A DNA stretch of 64,000 bases from DAHVFK01 sp035310985 (GTDB lineage: Bacteria > Pseudomonadota > Gammaproteobacteria > Burkholderiales > SG8-39). Under the pieces are notes generated by a model that was not told where the DNA came from, ran no database searches, and saw only the letters and a program-made list of their open reading frames with translations. The position numbers were made by a program, and so were the translations under genes. Positions 25,465-34,702 of this stretch are shown here, piece after piece. Each line of letters opens with the position of its first letter. Position 1 is the stretch's first letter. The stretch spans positions 1 to 64,000 of the forward strand of contig DATGDH010000166.1 in assembly GCA_035310985.1 (NCBI GenBank), given 5' to 3'.

Positions 25465-26723
25465 AGAACATCGCCGAGGTCGTCAGCTGCCTCGACGGCT
25501 ACGATCCGAACGCGCTGCACGTGGACAAGGCGCGCGAAGCGATTCGCGCGTGCCTCGTGCCGATCGCGGACGACGAGCGCGTGGCGACGCGCGCGGCGCT
25601 CGGTCGCGTGCTCGCGGAGGACGTCGTGCCCTCGATCGACGTGCCGGCGCACGACAACTCCGCCATGGACGGCTACGCGGTGCGCGCCACCGACCTCGCC
25701 GCGGGCGCCGAAACGCGCCTCGAGGAGGTCGGCAGCGCGTTCGCCGGCCGGCCCTTCAAGGGCAAGCTCGGCGCCGGCGAGTGCGTGCGCGTGATGACCG
25801 GCGCGGTGATGCCCGCCGGTACCGACACGGTGGTGGTCCAGGAGGTGGTGCGCATCGAAGGCGATTCGATCGTCGTGCCGCCCGGGCAGAGGCGCGGGCA
25901 GAACACGCGCGCAGCGGGCGAGGACCTCAAGGCCGGCGTGCCGGCGCTTAGGACCGGCCACGCGCTCGGCCCCGCGGAGCTCGGCCTGATCGCCTCGCTC
26001 GGGATGGCGGAAGTGCGCGTGCGGCGCCGTCTGCGCGTCGCGTTCTTCTCCACCGGCGACGAGCTCGCCTCGGTCGGAGCACCGCTCGCCGAAGGCCAGG
26101 TGTACGACTCGAACCGCTACACCCTCTTCGGCATGCTGTCCTGCCTCGGCGTGGAGATCCGCGACATGGGGGTGGTGCGCGACGACCCTGCCGTGCTCGA
26201 GGCCGCGTTCGCGAGCGCCGCCGGCAATGCCGATGCGATCGTCACCTCGGGCGGCGTGTCGGTGGGCGAAGCCGACTTCACGCGCCAGATGATGGCGCGC
26301 CTCGGCGAGGTGCTGTTCTGGAGGATCGCGATGCGCCCCGGCCGGCCGATGGCCTTCGGGCGCATTGGCAACGCGTTCCTGTTCGGCCTGCCCGGCAATC
26401 CCGTGGCGGTGATGGTCACCTTCTACCAGTTCGTGCGCGACGCGCTGCTGCAGCTTGCGGGAAGGACTGGGGATTTCGCCGTGCCACTCATGAAAGCCAT
26501 CTCATCGCATTCGATACGGAAAGTCCCCGGGCGGACCGAGTACCAGCGCGGCGTGCTGTTTCGCGAGGGCGGCGAGTGGCGCGTGCGCACGACCGGGCAG
26601 CAGGGCTCAGGCGTCCTGCGCTCGATGTCGGAGGCCAACTGCTTCATCGTGCTCGAGCACGAGCGCGGCAAGGTCGAGGCCGGCGAGCCGGTGCAGGTGC
26701 AGCTGTTCGAGGGCCTGTCCTGA
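25461..26723 (+). CDS. moeA: MoeA, molybdopterin molybdenumtransferase (copy 2, with mobA)
   Basis: 420-residue MoeA with all signature blocks: DNSAMDGYAVRATD, TGAVMPAGTD, FFSTGDELASVG, TSGGVSVGEADF, RPGRPMAFG and GLPGNPVAVMV. It differs clearly from the copy at 495-1703 and keeps the longer C-terminal domain (VRTTGQQGSGVLRSMSEANCF). Codons around 26458-26540 are atypical (ATA, TCA, CAT) for the gene. Co-transcribed with mobA. Confidence 0.94.
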   Translation: MKNIAEVVSCLDGYDPNALHVDKAREAIRACLVPIADDERVATRAALGRVLAEDVVPSIDVPAHDNSAMDGYAVRATDLAAGAETRLEEVGSAFAGRPFKGKLGAGECVRVMTGAVMPAGTDTVVVQEVVRIEGDSIVVPPGQRRGQNTRAAGEDLKAGVPALRTGHALGPAELGLIASLGMAEVRVRRRLRVAFFSTGDELASVGAPLAEGQVYDSNRYTLFGMLSCLGVEIRDMGVVRDDPAVLEAAFASAAGNADAIVTSGGVSVGEADFTRQMMARLGEVLFWRIAMRPGRPMAFGRIGNAFLFGLPGNPVAVMVTFYQFVRDALLQLAGRTGDFAVPLMKAISSHSIRKVPGRTEYQRGVLFREGGEWRVRTTGQQGSGVLRSMSEANCFIVLEHERGKVEAGEPVQVQLFEGLS

Positions 26724-26730
26724 GACGCCC

Positions 26731-28524
26731 TCAGAAAGCCTCGTCCCAGGGAACGCTCAGGCGCGTGGCGGAATTGATCAAGCCGACCATGCTGTAGGTC
26801 TGCGGGAAGTTGCCCCACTGCTCGCGCGTCGCGGGGTCGATGTGCTCGGCAAGCAGGCCGTGGCGGTTGCGGCAGGCGAGCAGGCTTTCGAACAGCGCGC
26901 GCGCCTCCTCGCGGCGGCCGAGCGCGGCGAGCGCGTCGACGAACCAGAACGAGCAAACGATGAAGGCGTTCTGCGGCGCGCCGAAGTCGTCGGGCTCGCT
27001 GTAGCGGAACACGAATTCCCCGCGGCGCAGCTCGCGCTCGATCGCGGTCAGCGTGGCGGCGAAGCGCGGATCGTCGGCGCGCAGGAAGCCCAGCTCGACC
27101 AGCAGCAGCAGGCTCGCATCGAGCGCCTCGCCGCCGAAGGCGCCGACGAAGCTCTTACGCTTCGGATTCCAGGCCCGCTCGCAGATCCCGTGGTGAATGC
27201 GATCGGCGTGCTCCCGCCAGTAGACGGCGCGCGCCGCGAGTCCGAGGCGCGCGGCGATCTTCGCCAGACGGTCGCAGGCGGCCCAGCACATCACGCTGGA
27301 GAAGGTGTGCACACGCGGCGTTCCGCGCAGCTCCCACAGGCCCGCGTCCGGCTCGGCCCAGACCTCGATCGCGCGCGCGCCGAGCCTCTCCAGCTGCGCG
27401 AACAGCGCCTCGTTGCCCGGGCGGATCAAGCGGCTGTCGAAGAACGCGTGGGTAGCCGCGAGCACCGCCGAGCCGTAGGCATCGTTTTGCACCTGCCGGT
27501 AGGCCTGATTGCCGACGCGCGCCGGCCCCAGGCCCCGGTAGCCAGGCAACGCCGGAACGACGAGCTCGTCCAGCTGCGCCGTGCCGTTGACGCGGTACAC
27601 CGGCTGCAAGCGCGCGCCCTCTGCGCCCGCGGCGATATTGATGATGTAGCCGAGGTAGCGCTCCATGGTGCGCGTGGCGTTCAGCCGGTTCAATGCGTTT
27701 ACCGTGAAGTAGGCGTCGCGCAGCCAGCAGTAGCGGTAGTCCCAGTTGCGGCCGCTCGCCGGCGCCTCGGGCACCGAAGTCGTCACGGCCGCAACGATCG
27801 CCCCGGTATCGTCCACTCCGCACAACTTGAGGGTCAGGGCCGCGCGAATGACCGCCCCCTGCCACTCGAACGGGATCGAGAGGTCACGCACCCAGTCGAA
27901 CCAGTAGTCGACGGTCTCCTCCTGAAAGCGCCGCGCCACGTCGGCCACCGAGCCCTGCAGGGTCTCGTCGGGACCGAGCACGAAGGCGATTGGCCGCTGC
28001 AGCACGAAGGGCACCTCGTCGACCAGCGCCGTGATAGAGCAATCCGTGGTGACGCGCAGCACGTACTCGGTGCCGACGTAGCGCACGTGGTTGCTGCCGT
28101 AGGTCATGGCAGGCCGTCGTGCGCCGTAGTCCGCTGCGGGCCGCAGCAGGACGCGGATGCGCGGGCTGCCGGCGAGCGGACGCAGCTGGCGCACCAGCGT
28201 CATCGGGCAGAACAGGCGGCCGAACTGGCGCATGCGCGGCGCGAGGTCGACGATCTCGACCGCGCCGCCGTGGCGGTCGTACAGGCGCGTGGCGACGATC
28301 GGCGTATTGGGCAGATACGCCTGCTCGCTGCGCGAGAAATCGGCCAGCTCGACGGCGAAGAAGCCGAACCCGTCGTCGCCGGTGCGCTCGCGCAGCAGCG
28401 AGCAGAACACCGGGTCGCCGTCGATGCGCGGCAGGCAGGCCCACACCATCTCGGCACGCTCGTCGAGCAGCGCGGCGACGGCGCCGTTGCCGACGAGCGC
28501 AAGATCGAGCGATTGCGCGGTCAC
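26731..28524 (-). CDS. Glycoside hydrolase family 15 (glucoamylase/trehalase-like)
   Basis: 597-residue cytoplasmic GH15 protein. The N-terminal beta-sandwich region (about residues 1-230) is followed by an (alpha/alpha)6 barrel. Substrate and catalytic motifs are NWDYRYCWLRDAYFT, WAEPDAGLWELRG (general acid Glu) and EQWGNFPQTYSMVGLI (general base Glu). GTG 28524 overlaps the otsB stop. In an otsA-otsB operon it may act as a trehalase or on alpha-glucans; the substrate is not settled by sequence. Confidence 0.88.
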   Translation of the reverse strand: MTAQSLDLALVGNGAVAALLDERAEMVWACLPRIDGDPVFCSLLRERTGDDGFGFFAVELADFSRSEQAYLPNTPIVATRLYDRHGGAVEIVDLAPRMRQFGRLFCPMTLVRQLRPLAGSPRIRVLLRPAADYGARRPAMTYGSNHVRYVGTEYVLRVTTDCSITALVDEVPFVLQRPIAFVLGPDETLQGSVADVARRFQEETVDYWFDWVRDLSIPFEWQGAVIRAALTLKLCGVDDTGAIVAAVTTSVPEAPASGRNWDYRYCWLRDAYFTVNALNRLNATRTMERYLGYIINIAAGAEGARLQPVYRVNGTAQLDELVVPALPGYRGLGPARVGNQAYRQVQNDAYGSAVLAATHAFFDSRLIRPGNEALFAQLERLGARAIEVWAEPDAGLWELRGTPRVHTFSSVMCWAACDRLAKIAARLGLAARAVYWREHADRIHHGICERAWNPKRKSFVGAFGGEALDASLLLLVELGFLRADDPRFAATLTAIERELRRGEFVFRYSEPDDFGAPQNAFIVCSFWFVDALAALGRREEARALFESLLACRNRHGLLAEHIDPATREQWGNFPQTYSMVGLINSATRLSVPWDEAF

Positions 28525-29276
28525 GCGGTGCGGCGCCCGAAGCGCCCGACCCACGCGGCGAGCCAGCGGCGCACCGCCGCCGCGTCGGCGATGCGCCAGC
28601 GCGCCACGGAGGCGCCGTCGCCGACCTTGATCGACTGTCCGCCGAGCCGGTTTACCACGCTGAAGCCGAACTCGTCGGTGAGATCGTCGCCGATGAATAC
28701 CGGCGTGCGGTCGCGAAACGGCCGCTCCGCCATGAAGTCCCCGATCGCCGTGCCCTTGTCGCGCCCGCCGGGCTTGAGCTCGTACACCATCTTGCCGGCC
28801 TGCAGCTCGAAGCCGTCACCGAGCTCCGCGACCGCGCCCCCGACGAACTCGCGCGCCTCGTCGGCGCGCCACGGTGCGAGCCTGAAGTGGAGCGCCAGGC
28901 TGTAGCCCTTGTCCTCCAACACGAGGCCAGGGTGCTGCGCCGCGTAGGCGGCGAGGCGCGCTGCGGCGTGCCGCAGCGGCTGCTCGGGAAATTCGTGCCG
29001 GTGCATGCGCCCGGCCGCATCGCGTCGCTCGACGCCGTGCTGCCCGGCCGCGGGCAGGACGAGCGGTGCGCACAATTGGTCGATGTCCGCGACCGAGCGC
29101 CCGCTGATCAGCGCGAGCGCCCCGCCGGCGCCTTCTTGCAGGCCCGCGAGCAGCTTGCGCACCGCGGCGCCGACGCGCACCGCGTCCGGGCGCTCGGCAT
29201 GCTCGAGCAGCGTGCCGTCGAGATCGAGGAAGAACGCCCATTCGGCCGCGGGCTGCGGCAGCGCCTGCTTCGTCAT
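28521..29276 (-). CDS. otsB: OtsB, trehalose-6-phosphate phosphatase
   Basis: HAD-superfamily phosphatase releasing trehalose from trehalose 6-phosphate, 251 residues. HAD motif I is FLDLDGTLL, motif II is ISGRS, and motif IV is FIGDDLTDEFGF, with KGTAIG as the motif III lysine. It overlaps otsA at ATG 29276 and GH15 at the stop. Confidence 0.93.
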   Translation of the reverse strand: MTKQALPQPAAEWAFFLDLDGTLLEHAERPDAVRVGAAVRKLLAGLQEGAGGALALISGRSVADIDQLCAPLVLPAAGQHGVERRDAAGRMHRHEFPEQPLRHAAARLAAYAAQHPGLVLEDKGYSLALHFRLAPWRADEAREFVGGAVAELGDGFELQAGKMVYELKPGGRDKGTAIGDFMAERPFRDRTPVFIGDDLTDEFGFSVVNRLGGQSIKVGDGASVARWRIADAAAVRRWLAAWVGRFGRRTA

Positions 29277-31510
29277 CGGGCCCCCGCCTGGTGCGCACCA
29301 CGCACCCGCTCGAGCACGCGGTGGCGGTGGCGCATGCGAGCCGCATCGAGGAGCATGCGCCCGGCCCAGCGGTAGACGTTGAACTCCTGCACCAGCCCGC
29401 GCATGCTGCGCAGACGGGTCCGCTGCTCTTCCGGCGACAGACTGAGCGCGAGCAGAAGCGCCGCGGCGCTCTGCTCGATGTCGTAGGGGTTGACGATCAG
29501 CGCCTCGTGCAGCTCGCGCGACGCGCCGGTGAACTGCGACAGGATCAGCACGCCCTGCTCGTCGTCGCGTGCCGCGACGAACTCCTTGGCGACGAGGTTC
29601 ATGCCGTCGTGCAGGCTCGAGACGCAGCACAGGTCGGCCGCGCGGTACAGCTCGAATACCCGCTCGGCGCTGTGGTGCTCGATGTTCAGCACGATCGGCT
29701 GGTAGCCGGGCCGGCCGAAGCGCTCGTTGATGCGCGCGGCGAGCTCGCGCACGCGTGCCTCGAAATTGCGGTACTCGTCAATCGACGAGCGCGACGGCGC
29801 GGCCGCCTGCACGAACGAGAAGCGCCCGATCCAAGAGGGCTCGAGCTCCAGCAGGCGCTCGACCGCCATGAAGCGCTCGAGGATGCCCTTCGTATAATCG
29901 AGCCGGTCGACGCCGACTCCGATGCGGACAGCGGGCGCGATACCGAGGCGCTCGCGCACCCGCCGCCGGCATTCCTCGACCGGCGGCTGGTGCGCCATCG
30001 CCGCCGGCGGCCACTCGATCGAGATCGGATAGCGCCGCACCTCGGTCTGCTCGCCGCCGTAGGAGATGGTGAAGGTCTCGCGGTCGACGCGCGCTTCGAG
30101 GAAGCGGTCGACCGTATCGAAGAAATTATTGCAGTGGAACTGGGTATGGAAGCCGAGGATCGACGAACCGAGCAGTCCCGCGAGCACTTCTTCGCACCAG
30201 GGCAGGATGCCGAAGGCCTCGGGGTTGGGCCAGGGAATGTGCCAGAAGGTGATGATCGTGGCGCGCGGCAGGCGCTCACGCACCATGCGCGGCAGCAGCG
30301 CGAAGTGGTAGTCCTGCACCAGGACGATCGGGTTGTCCGTGCGCGTCTCGCCCGCCACCACGTCGGCGAAGCGGCGGTTGACCTTCTTGTAGTGCTCCCA
30401 GTCGGCGGCGCGGAACACGGGGCGAGTGTGCGCGATGTGGCAAAGCGGCCACAGGCCCTCGTTCGCGAAACCGTAGTAATAGCCCTGCTCCTCGTCCGCC
30501 GTGAGCCACACGCGACGGATGCGGTAGGCAGGCTTGTCCGGCGGCACCATCACGCGGTCGAAGCGGTCGACCGCCTCGCGATCCGCGCTGCCCGTGCCGT
30601 GCGCGATCCAGGTCCCCGAACAGGCGCGCATCACCGGTTCGAGCGCGCTCACCAGCCCGCTCGCGGGGCGGCGGATCTCGATTACGTTGCCGCGCCGCTC
30701 GTGGATATAGGGCTCGCGGTTGGACACGATCAGTACCTCGTCGCCCTTCAGGTCTTCGCGCAGGATGCGCCGCAGTGCGTCCGGCCCCCAGCTCGTCTGG
30801 CTCTCGTCGCGGCCCAGGCGCTCATGCTCGAGATCGCGCACCAGCGCCTGCAGATCCCTTGCGATCGGACGCAACTCGGGTGCGGACACCCGCACCGGCC
30901 CGCGCGAGCCGAGCAGCGCCTCGCCGGAGATGATCGCCTTGAGGCCCGCCACCCAGCCGCGCCAGCTGATCTCGGCGATCACGACCGTGATCAGCGCCAC
31001 CACGGCGGCGATCGCCGCGAACAGATAGAAAATGTATCGCTTGGTGTCCTCGCTGCGCCGCTGCACGAAGCTCATGTCCTGCGCGATCACGAGCTCGCCG
31101 ACCGCCTTGCCGTCTGCCTCGATCGGGTTCGTCGAGATGTAAAGCGGTCCGTCCTTTAACTGCAATACACGGTCGTGCTCGGCCGCGAGCGACGCGTCCT
31201 CGCAGCGCACCTGCCGCGGGAAGCCCGGAGTCGCGTACAGCAGTCGGCCGTTGGCTTCGCACATGCCGAGCGCGAACACACGCTCGTCCTGGATGATGCG
31301 CTCGAAGTAGCGCGCGATCTCCGCGCGCGAGCGCTCGCGCACCAGTTTTGCGAACGGCTCCTGTGTGGCATTGCTGATGAGCATGCTGCGCCGCTCCAGG
31401 TCCTGCACGAACCACTTGAGCGTCAGCTGGTCGACGAGCGGAACCACCGCGTAGGCGATTGCCGCCAGCGCGATTCCGAGTGGGAGTATGAAGCGCAGGG
31501 ATAGCCGCAT
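29273..31510 (-). CDS. otsA: OtsA with N-terminal membrane sensor module
   Basis: 745-residue fusion. Residues about 5-27 and 158-180 are transmembrane helices bracketing a periplasmic domain (28-157) that looks like a single-Cache/PAS-type sensor (FALGMCEANGRLLYATPGFP, GPLYISTNPI). About 180-256 is a HAMP-like or coiled linker. From about 257 to the end is a complete GT20 trehalose-6-phosphate synthase (VSNREPYIH, QDYHFALLPRMVR, VDRLDYTKGI, HDGMNLVAKEF). Typical OtsA is about 470 residues and soluble. The architecture implies membrane-tethered, signal-responsive trehalose synthesis. Confidence 0.92.
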   Translation of the reverse strand: MRLSLRFILPLGIALAAIAYAVVPLVDQLTLKWFVQDLERRSMLISNATQEPFAKLVRERSRAEIARYFERIIQDERVFALGMCEANGRLLYATPGFPRQVRCEDASLAAEHDRVLQLKDGPLYISTNPIEADGKAVGELVIAQDMSFVQRRSEDTKRYIFYLFAAIAAVVALITVVIAEISWRGWVAGLKAIISGEALLGSRGPVRVSAPELRPIARDLQALVRDLEHERLGRDESQTSWGPDALRRILREDLKGDEVLIVSNREPYIHERRGNVIEIRRPASGLVSALEPVMRACSGTWIAHGTGSADREAVDRFDRVMVPPDKPAYRIRRVWLTADEEQGYYYGFANEGLWPLCHIAHTRPVFRAADWEHYKKVNRRFADVVAGETRTDNPIVLVQDYHFALLPRMVRERLPRATIITFWHIPWPNPEAFGILPWCEEVLAGLLGSSILGFHTQFHCNNFFDTVDRFLEARVDRETFTISYGGEQTEVRRYPISIEWPPAAMAHQPPVEECRRRVRERLGIAPAVRIGVGVDRLDYTKGILERFMAVERLLELEPSWIGRFSFVQAAAPSRSSIDEYRNFEARVRELAARINERFGRPGYQPIVLNIEHHSAERVFELYRAADLCCVSSLHDGMNLVAKEFVAARDDEQGVLILSQFTGASRELHEALIVNPYDIEQSAAALLLALSLSPEEQRTRLRSMRGLVQEFNVYRWAGRMLLDAARMRHRHRVLERVRGAHQAGAR

Positions 31511-31553
31511 CGGAATCCGCCCTCGCCGCGCGCGCCGGCGAGGAACAATCCGA

Positions 31554-31742
31554 TTATAGCGGCGATCCGGACAGCATGCGCACGAGCCAGAAAGCCGCGA
31601 GCGCGAGAGGGAGAATGATGATGAAGAACACCACCTGGCGATTCTCGAAGCGCGCGCCGCGCCTGCGCTCGAGCCAGTCGAGCAGCCGGTCGGCGCCGAA
31701 GTACAGCGCCGCGGCGACGACGGTGAAATAGACGATGTCCAT
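31554..31742 (-). CDS. Small two-helix membrane protein
   Basis: 62 residues with two hydrophobic helices (about 5-17 and 38-55) joined by a basic loop (ERRRGARFENRQ). It is 12 bases downstream of the heme-copper-oxidase-like gene on the same strand, so it may be a small subunit of that complex. No family recognised. Confidence 0.65.
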   Translation of the reverse strand: MDIVYFTVVAAALYFGADRLLDWLERRRGARFENRQVVFFIIILPLALAAFWLVRMLSGSPL

Positions 31743-31754
31743 GCGCGGCCTCTG

Positions 31755-33173
31755 TCAGCCGAGCGCGTGCGCGCGGCCCGCCCCGCGCCGCAGGAGCGCG
31801 CCGAACGCGAGCACGAGGAACAGGGTGCCGCCGATCACGGCGATGAGCCCGCCCAGCCCCATCACGCCCATCGCGGCGATCTCGCCCGCGCCGCGCAGCG
31901 TCTCGGCGGCGCCTGCGACCTTGCGCTGCACGCCGTAGCCTCCCGACCACACCAGCCCGGTGACGTGCAGCAACTGTCCGCCCGCGTAGAGCCAGATTTG
32001 CAGCCGCGCGAGCTTGGCGCGCACCTCGCGAAAGCCCAAGCGCGGCAGCAGATGATAGGTCAGCCCCATGAAGGCGAGCGTCACGCCAACGATCGAGCCA
32101 TGGTAGTGCGCGGGAATCTTGACGTTGCTGCCGCTGATGGTGAGCCCGATCAGCCCCCCCGCGCCGAAAAGGATGAGCGAGGCGAGCAGCGCGGCGCGCA
32201 GCGCGCGCTGCCCGGGCGACGGCGCCGGCGCGCGCGCCAGTCCCAGCGCGACGGCGAGCGCGAACGGTACGATCGCCAGCCCTCCGCCGAAGCGCATCAG
32301 CCAGGTAAGCAGGCGGTGGTGCTCGACCGAGCCGACGTCGTAGGCGAGGTAAATTACAGGAGTGAGGAACACCGAGACGAGCCCGATACCGAACAGCAGC
32401 GCCGCGGTGCGCGGCGTGAGCGGCAGCGGCGCGCCGCCGGCTTCGGCGAGCACCAACCAGGCGACGAACATCAGCAGCGTGTAAGTGAACTGCAGCACGT
32501 GCCCGCCGCCCCAAAACGCGAGCTCGTAGTAGCCGCGGGCGTCGATGCCGCGCGGCACCGCCCACAGCGACCAGACGAAGGCGAGCACGGCCACGCCCCC
32601 CGACACGAGCGAGGTGTTGAGCCCGAAGCGCAGCGCGCCGGGCGCGTCCAGACGCACTCCGACGCGCGGCACCGCGAGCATGCCGCGCGCGACAGCGAGC
32701 GCCACTCCCGCGCCGAACGTGGCCAGGCCGGAGAGGAAGACTGGCTCGTCGAGAACCGGGATGTAGTTGCTCATTACCGGATGGCCGCTGCCGGCGAACG
32801 GCGCGGTCGCCATCAGCGCCGTGCCCCCGAGCGCGAGCCCCAGCGCCGCCCGCCCGAGGGGCAACGCACGTGTATTGCTGTTGAGGCTCCATAGCGCGCT
32901 GGCAAAGGCGAGGAACCACACCAGCACTGAGAGGTCGACGTGCACCACCAGGGCGACGTGGAAGAAGTCGACCAGCGGAAACACGTCCTTGACGACCGGT
33001 GCGCGCGAGAGCACCAGCAGCACCGAGAACACCCCGGAAGCCGCGAGCGCCGCGAGCGCGAGCAGCAACCAGCCCATGGCGAGAGCGCGGCGCGCCGCAT
33101 CGGGCACCTCAATCGCGTAGCGCGCCACGGGTGCAAAGTCGACACTTAGCGCCTGACCGGCGATTCTAGCCAT
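31755..33173 (-). CDS. Heme-copper-oxidase-like subunit I with non-canonical active site
   Basis: 472 residues, about 12 TM helices. The metal ligands of the superfamily can be placed: H78 in helix II (low-spin heme), H225 in helix VI, H285 and H286 in helix VII, H356 and H358 in helix X (AHYHGSIVGVTLAFMG). The residue four after H225 is Phe229, not the Tyr cross-linked to the Cu-B His in A- and B-type oxygen reductases. No CuA subunit is adjacent; instead two cytochrome b fusion genes precede it. It may be an NO or oxygen reductase fed directly by those proteins. Function not established. Confidence 0.8.
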   Translation of the reverse strand: MARIAGQALSVDFAPVARYAIEVPDAARRALAMGWLLLALAALAASGVFSVLLVLSRAPVVKDVFPLVDFFHVALVVHVDLSVLVWFLAFASALWSLNSNTRALPLGRAALGLALGGTALMATAPFAGSGHPVMSNYIPVLDEPVFLSGLATFGAGVALAVARGMLAVPRVGVRLDAPGALRFGLNTSLVSGGVAVLAFVWSLWAVPRGIDARGYYELAFWGGGHVLQFTYTLLMFVAWLVLAEAGGAPLPLTPRTAALLFGIGLVSVFLTPVIYLAYDVGSVEHHRLLTWLMRFGGGLAIVPFALAVALGLARAPAPSPGQRALRAALLASLILFGAGGLIGLTISGSNVKIPAHYHGSIVGVTLAFMGLTYHLLPRLGFREVRAKLARLQIWLYAGGQLLHVTGLVWSGGYGVQRKVAGAAETLRGAGEIAAMGVMGLGGLIAVIGGTLFLVLAFGALLRRGAGRAHALG

Positions 33174-34701
33174 GGGGGTTCCCTCCGTTCGCGAGCATCG
33201 AGGCAAACGCGTCGAGCGCGTCAAGCGCACGCGCTTCCTCGCCAAGCCCGAAGTCGCCCACGCGCACCCGCGCGCGTGGCACGCTCGGGCGAAGGTGTGG
33301 CTCGCGCCTGCCGGCGAGCCGCGCCGCGGTGAGCTCGGTGCCGAGCCGGTAGATGCACTCGCCCTCGCGGCAGGCGAGCAGGAACACCCCGCGCGCGCCA
33401 CGGCGCAGCGCATACTCGATGAAGGACGGCGGAAGCATGGCAATGCAGGGAAGCGCGAGCACTTCGTTCCCGGCGCGCGCGAGCGCTTCGCCTTTCGCCG
33501 CATGCTCGCAGGCAAAGACCAGGATGCCCGAGCCTCCGAGCGCCGCGACCAGGCGGCGCCTCAGATCGTGCACGGTCAGATCGGGGAGGTCGATGCCCGA
33601 GACGAGGTCCCGCGCGCTGCGAAACGGCGTCGAGGAGGGGCACGCCCCGGCGCAAATGCCGCAGGCGGCGCAGCGCGCGGCGTTCACTTGCGCCAGCCTT
33701 CCGGGTCGGCCATCGCTGCGGGGGGCGAGCAATACCGCCTGGTAGGGGCAGTCGGCGACGCAACGCCCGCAGCCGTTGCAGTTCGCGAGGCTCACGCGCG
33801 CCGCGACGGGTGCTGCCCCGCGGACGAGCCAAGGCAGCCCGAGCAGCACCGCTGTCGCCGCGCCGACGAGGATCCAGAGGGCACCGGGCGAGGTCGCGTA
33901 CATGAGAGGGTGTGCGAACAGCACGAACCAGTCGAGGTCCAGCGCCGCTGGCACGCGTGCAGGATTGGCCAGAGCGCCCGACTGGACCGGGTGCGCGAAC
34001 GCGAGCGCGAGGAGCATCGCAAGCATGCCGAGCGCGAGCGCGCGCGGCGGCAGCGTGCGCGGCTGGCTCAGGCGCTGCACGTGCACCCACATGCCGGCGA
34101 GCAGCGCGAGCGGCAGGCCAACGTGCAGGAACACGAACAGGGAAAACAGCCGATCGTTCACGCTATCGGCAAAAATGAAGTTGCGCACCAAGGTGCCGCC
34201 GAACATCGGCAGCGCGTCGAGCCATTCGGCCGTAGCGGTTGCCGAGAATTGCGCGCGCGCGTCCCACACCAGCCAGCAGCCCACGATTCCCGAAGCGTAC
34301 AGCAGCCATACCAGCGGCACTCCGGAAATCCAGGTGAAGGCGCGAAAACGCCGGAAACGCCCCGCAGCCCACTCGCGCGCAAGATGCGCGAGCGTCACAA
34401 CGATAAAGGCGTCGGCGGCATAGCGGTGCACGCTGCGCAGCACTCCGCCGAAATACCACTCGGCGCGCGACAGGTGATCGATCGAGCCGTAGGCCCCTGC
34501 GATGCTGGTGTCGAAGCGGACGTACAGATAGATGCCCGTCACCGCGAGCACCCAGAAGAACAGGAACCCGAGCGTGCCGAGATTGCGCAGCGGATTGGCC
34601 GCGGCGCCGAAGGCGCGGTCGAAGGCGCGCTCGAGGCGCACCCACAGGCCTGGTCCGACACCGGCGGGCGCGGCCACCAACGTCAGAGTCCTGGTGTGCA
34701 C
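33166..34701 (-). CDS. Cytochrome b - dicluster ferredoxin - MvhD-like fusion
   Basis: 511 residues in three modules. Residues 1-about 295 are cytochrome b N-terminal type with His pairs H92/H106 and H193/H207 (14 apart in both), suiting two hemes b. Residues about 303-360 hold two [4Fe-4S] sites (C308, C311, C314, C318 and C344, C347, C350, C354). Residues about 390-470 resemble the MvhD/VhuD hydrogenase iron-sulfur subunit (VFACEHAAKGE, ALPCIAMLPPSFIEYAL, LLACREGECIYRLGTE). This joins a quinone-interacting cytochrome to a module known from heterodisulfide-reductase systems. GTG start. Confidence 0.85.
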   Translation of the reverse strand: MHTRTLTLVAAPAGVGPGLWVRLERAFDRAFGAAANPLRNLGTLGFLFFWVLAVTGIYLYVRFDTSIAGAYGSIDHLSRAEWYFGGVLRSVHRYAADAFIVVTLAHLAREWAAGRFRRFRAFTWISGVPLVWLLYASGIVGCWLVWDARAQFSATATAEWLDALPMFGGTLVRNFIFADSVNDRLFSLFVFLHVGLPLALLAGMWVHVQRLSQPRTLPPRALALGMLAMLLALAFAHPVQSGALANPARVPAALDLDWFVLFAHPLMYATSPGALWILVGAATAVLLGLPWLVRGAAPVAARVSLANCNGCGRCVADCPYQAVLLAPRSDGRPGRLAQVNAARCAACGICAGACPSSTPFRSARDLVSGIDLPDLTVHDLRRRLVAALGGSGILVFACEHAAKGEALARAGNEVLALPCIAMLPPSFIEYALRRGARGVFLLACREGECIYRLGTELTAARLAGRREPHLRPSVPRARVRVGDFGLGEEARALDALDAFASMLANGGNPHG

Positions 34702-34702
34702 G

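Noticed and set aside
26842..28905. 687-codon plus-strand open frame opposite GH15 and otsB
   Set aside because: Antisense shadow of well-conserved GH15 and OtsB; its residue composition is typical of reverse frames in GC-rich DNA.
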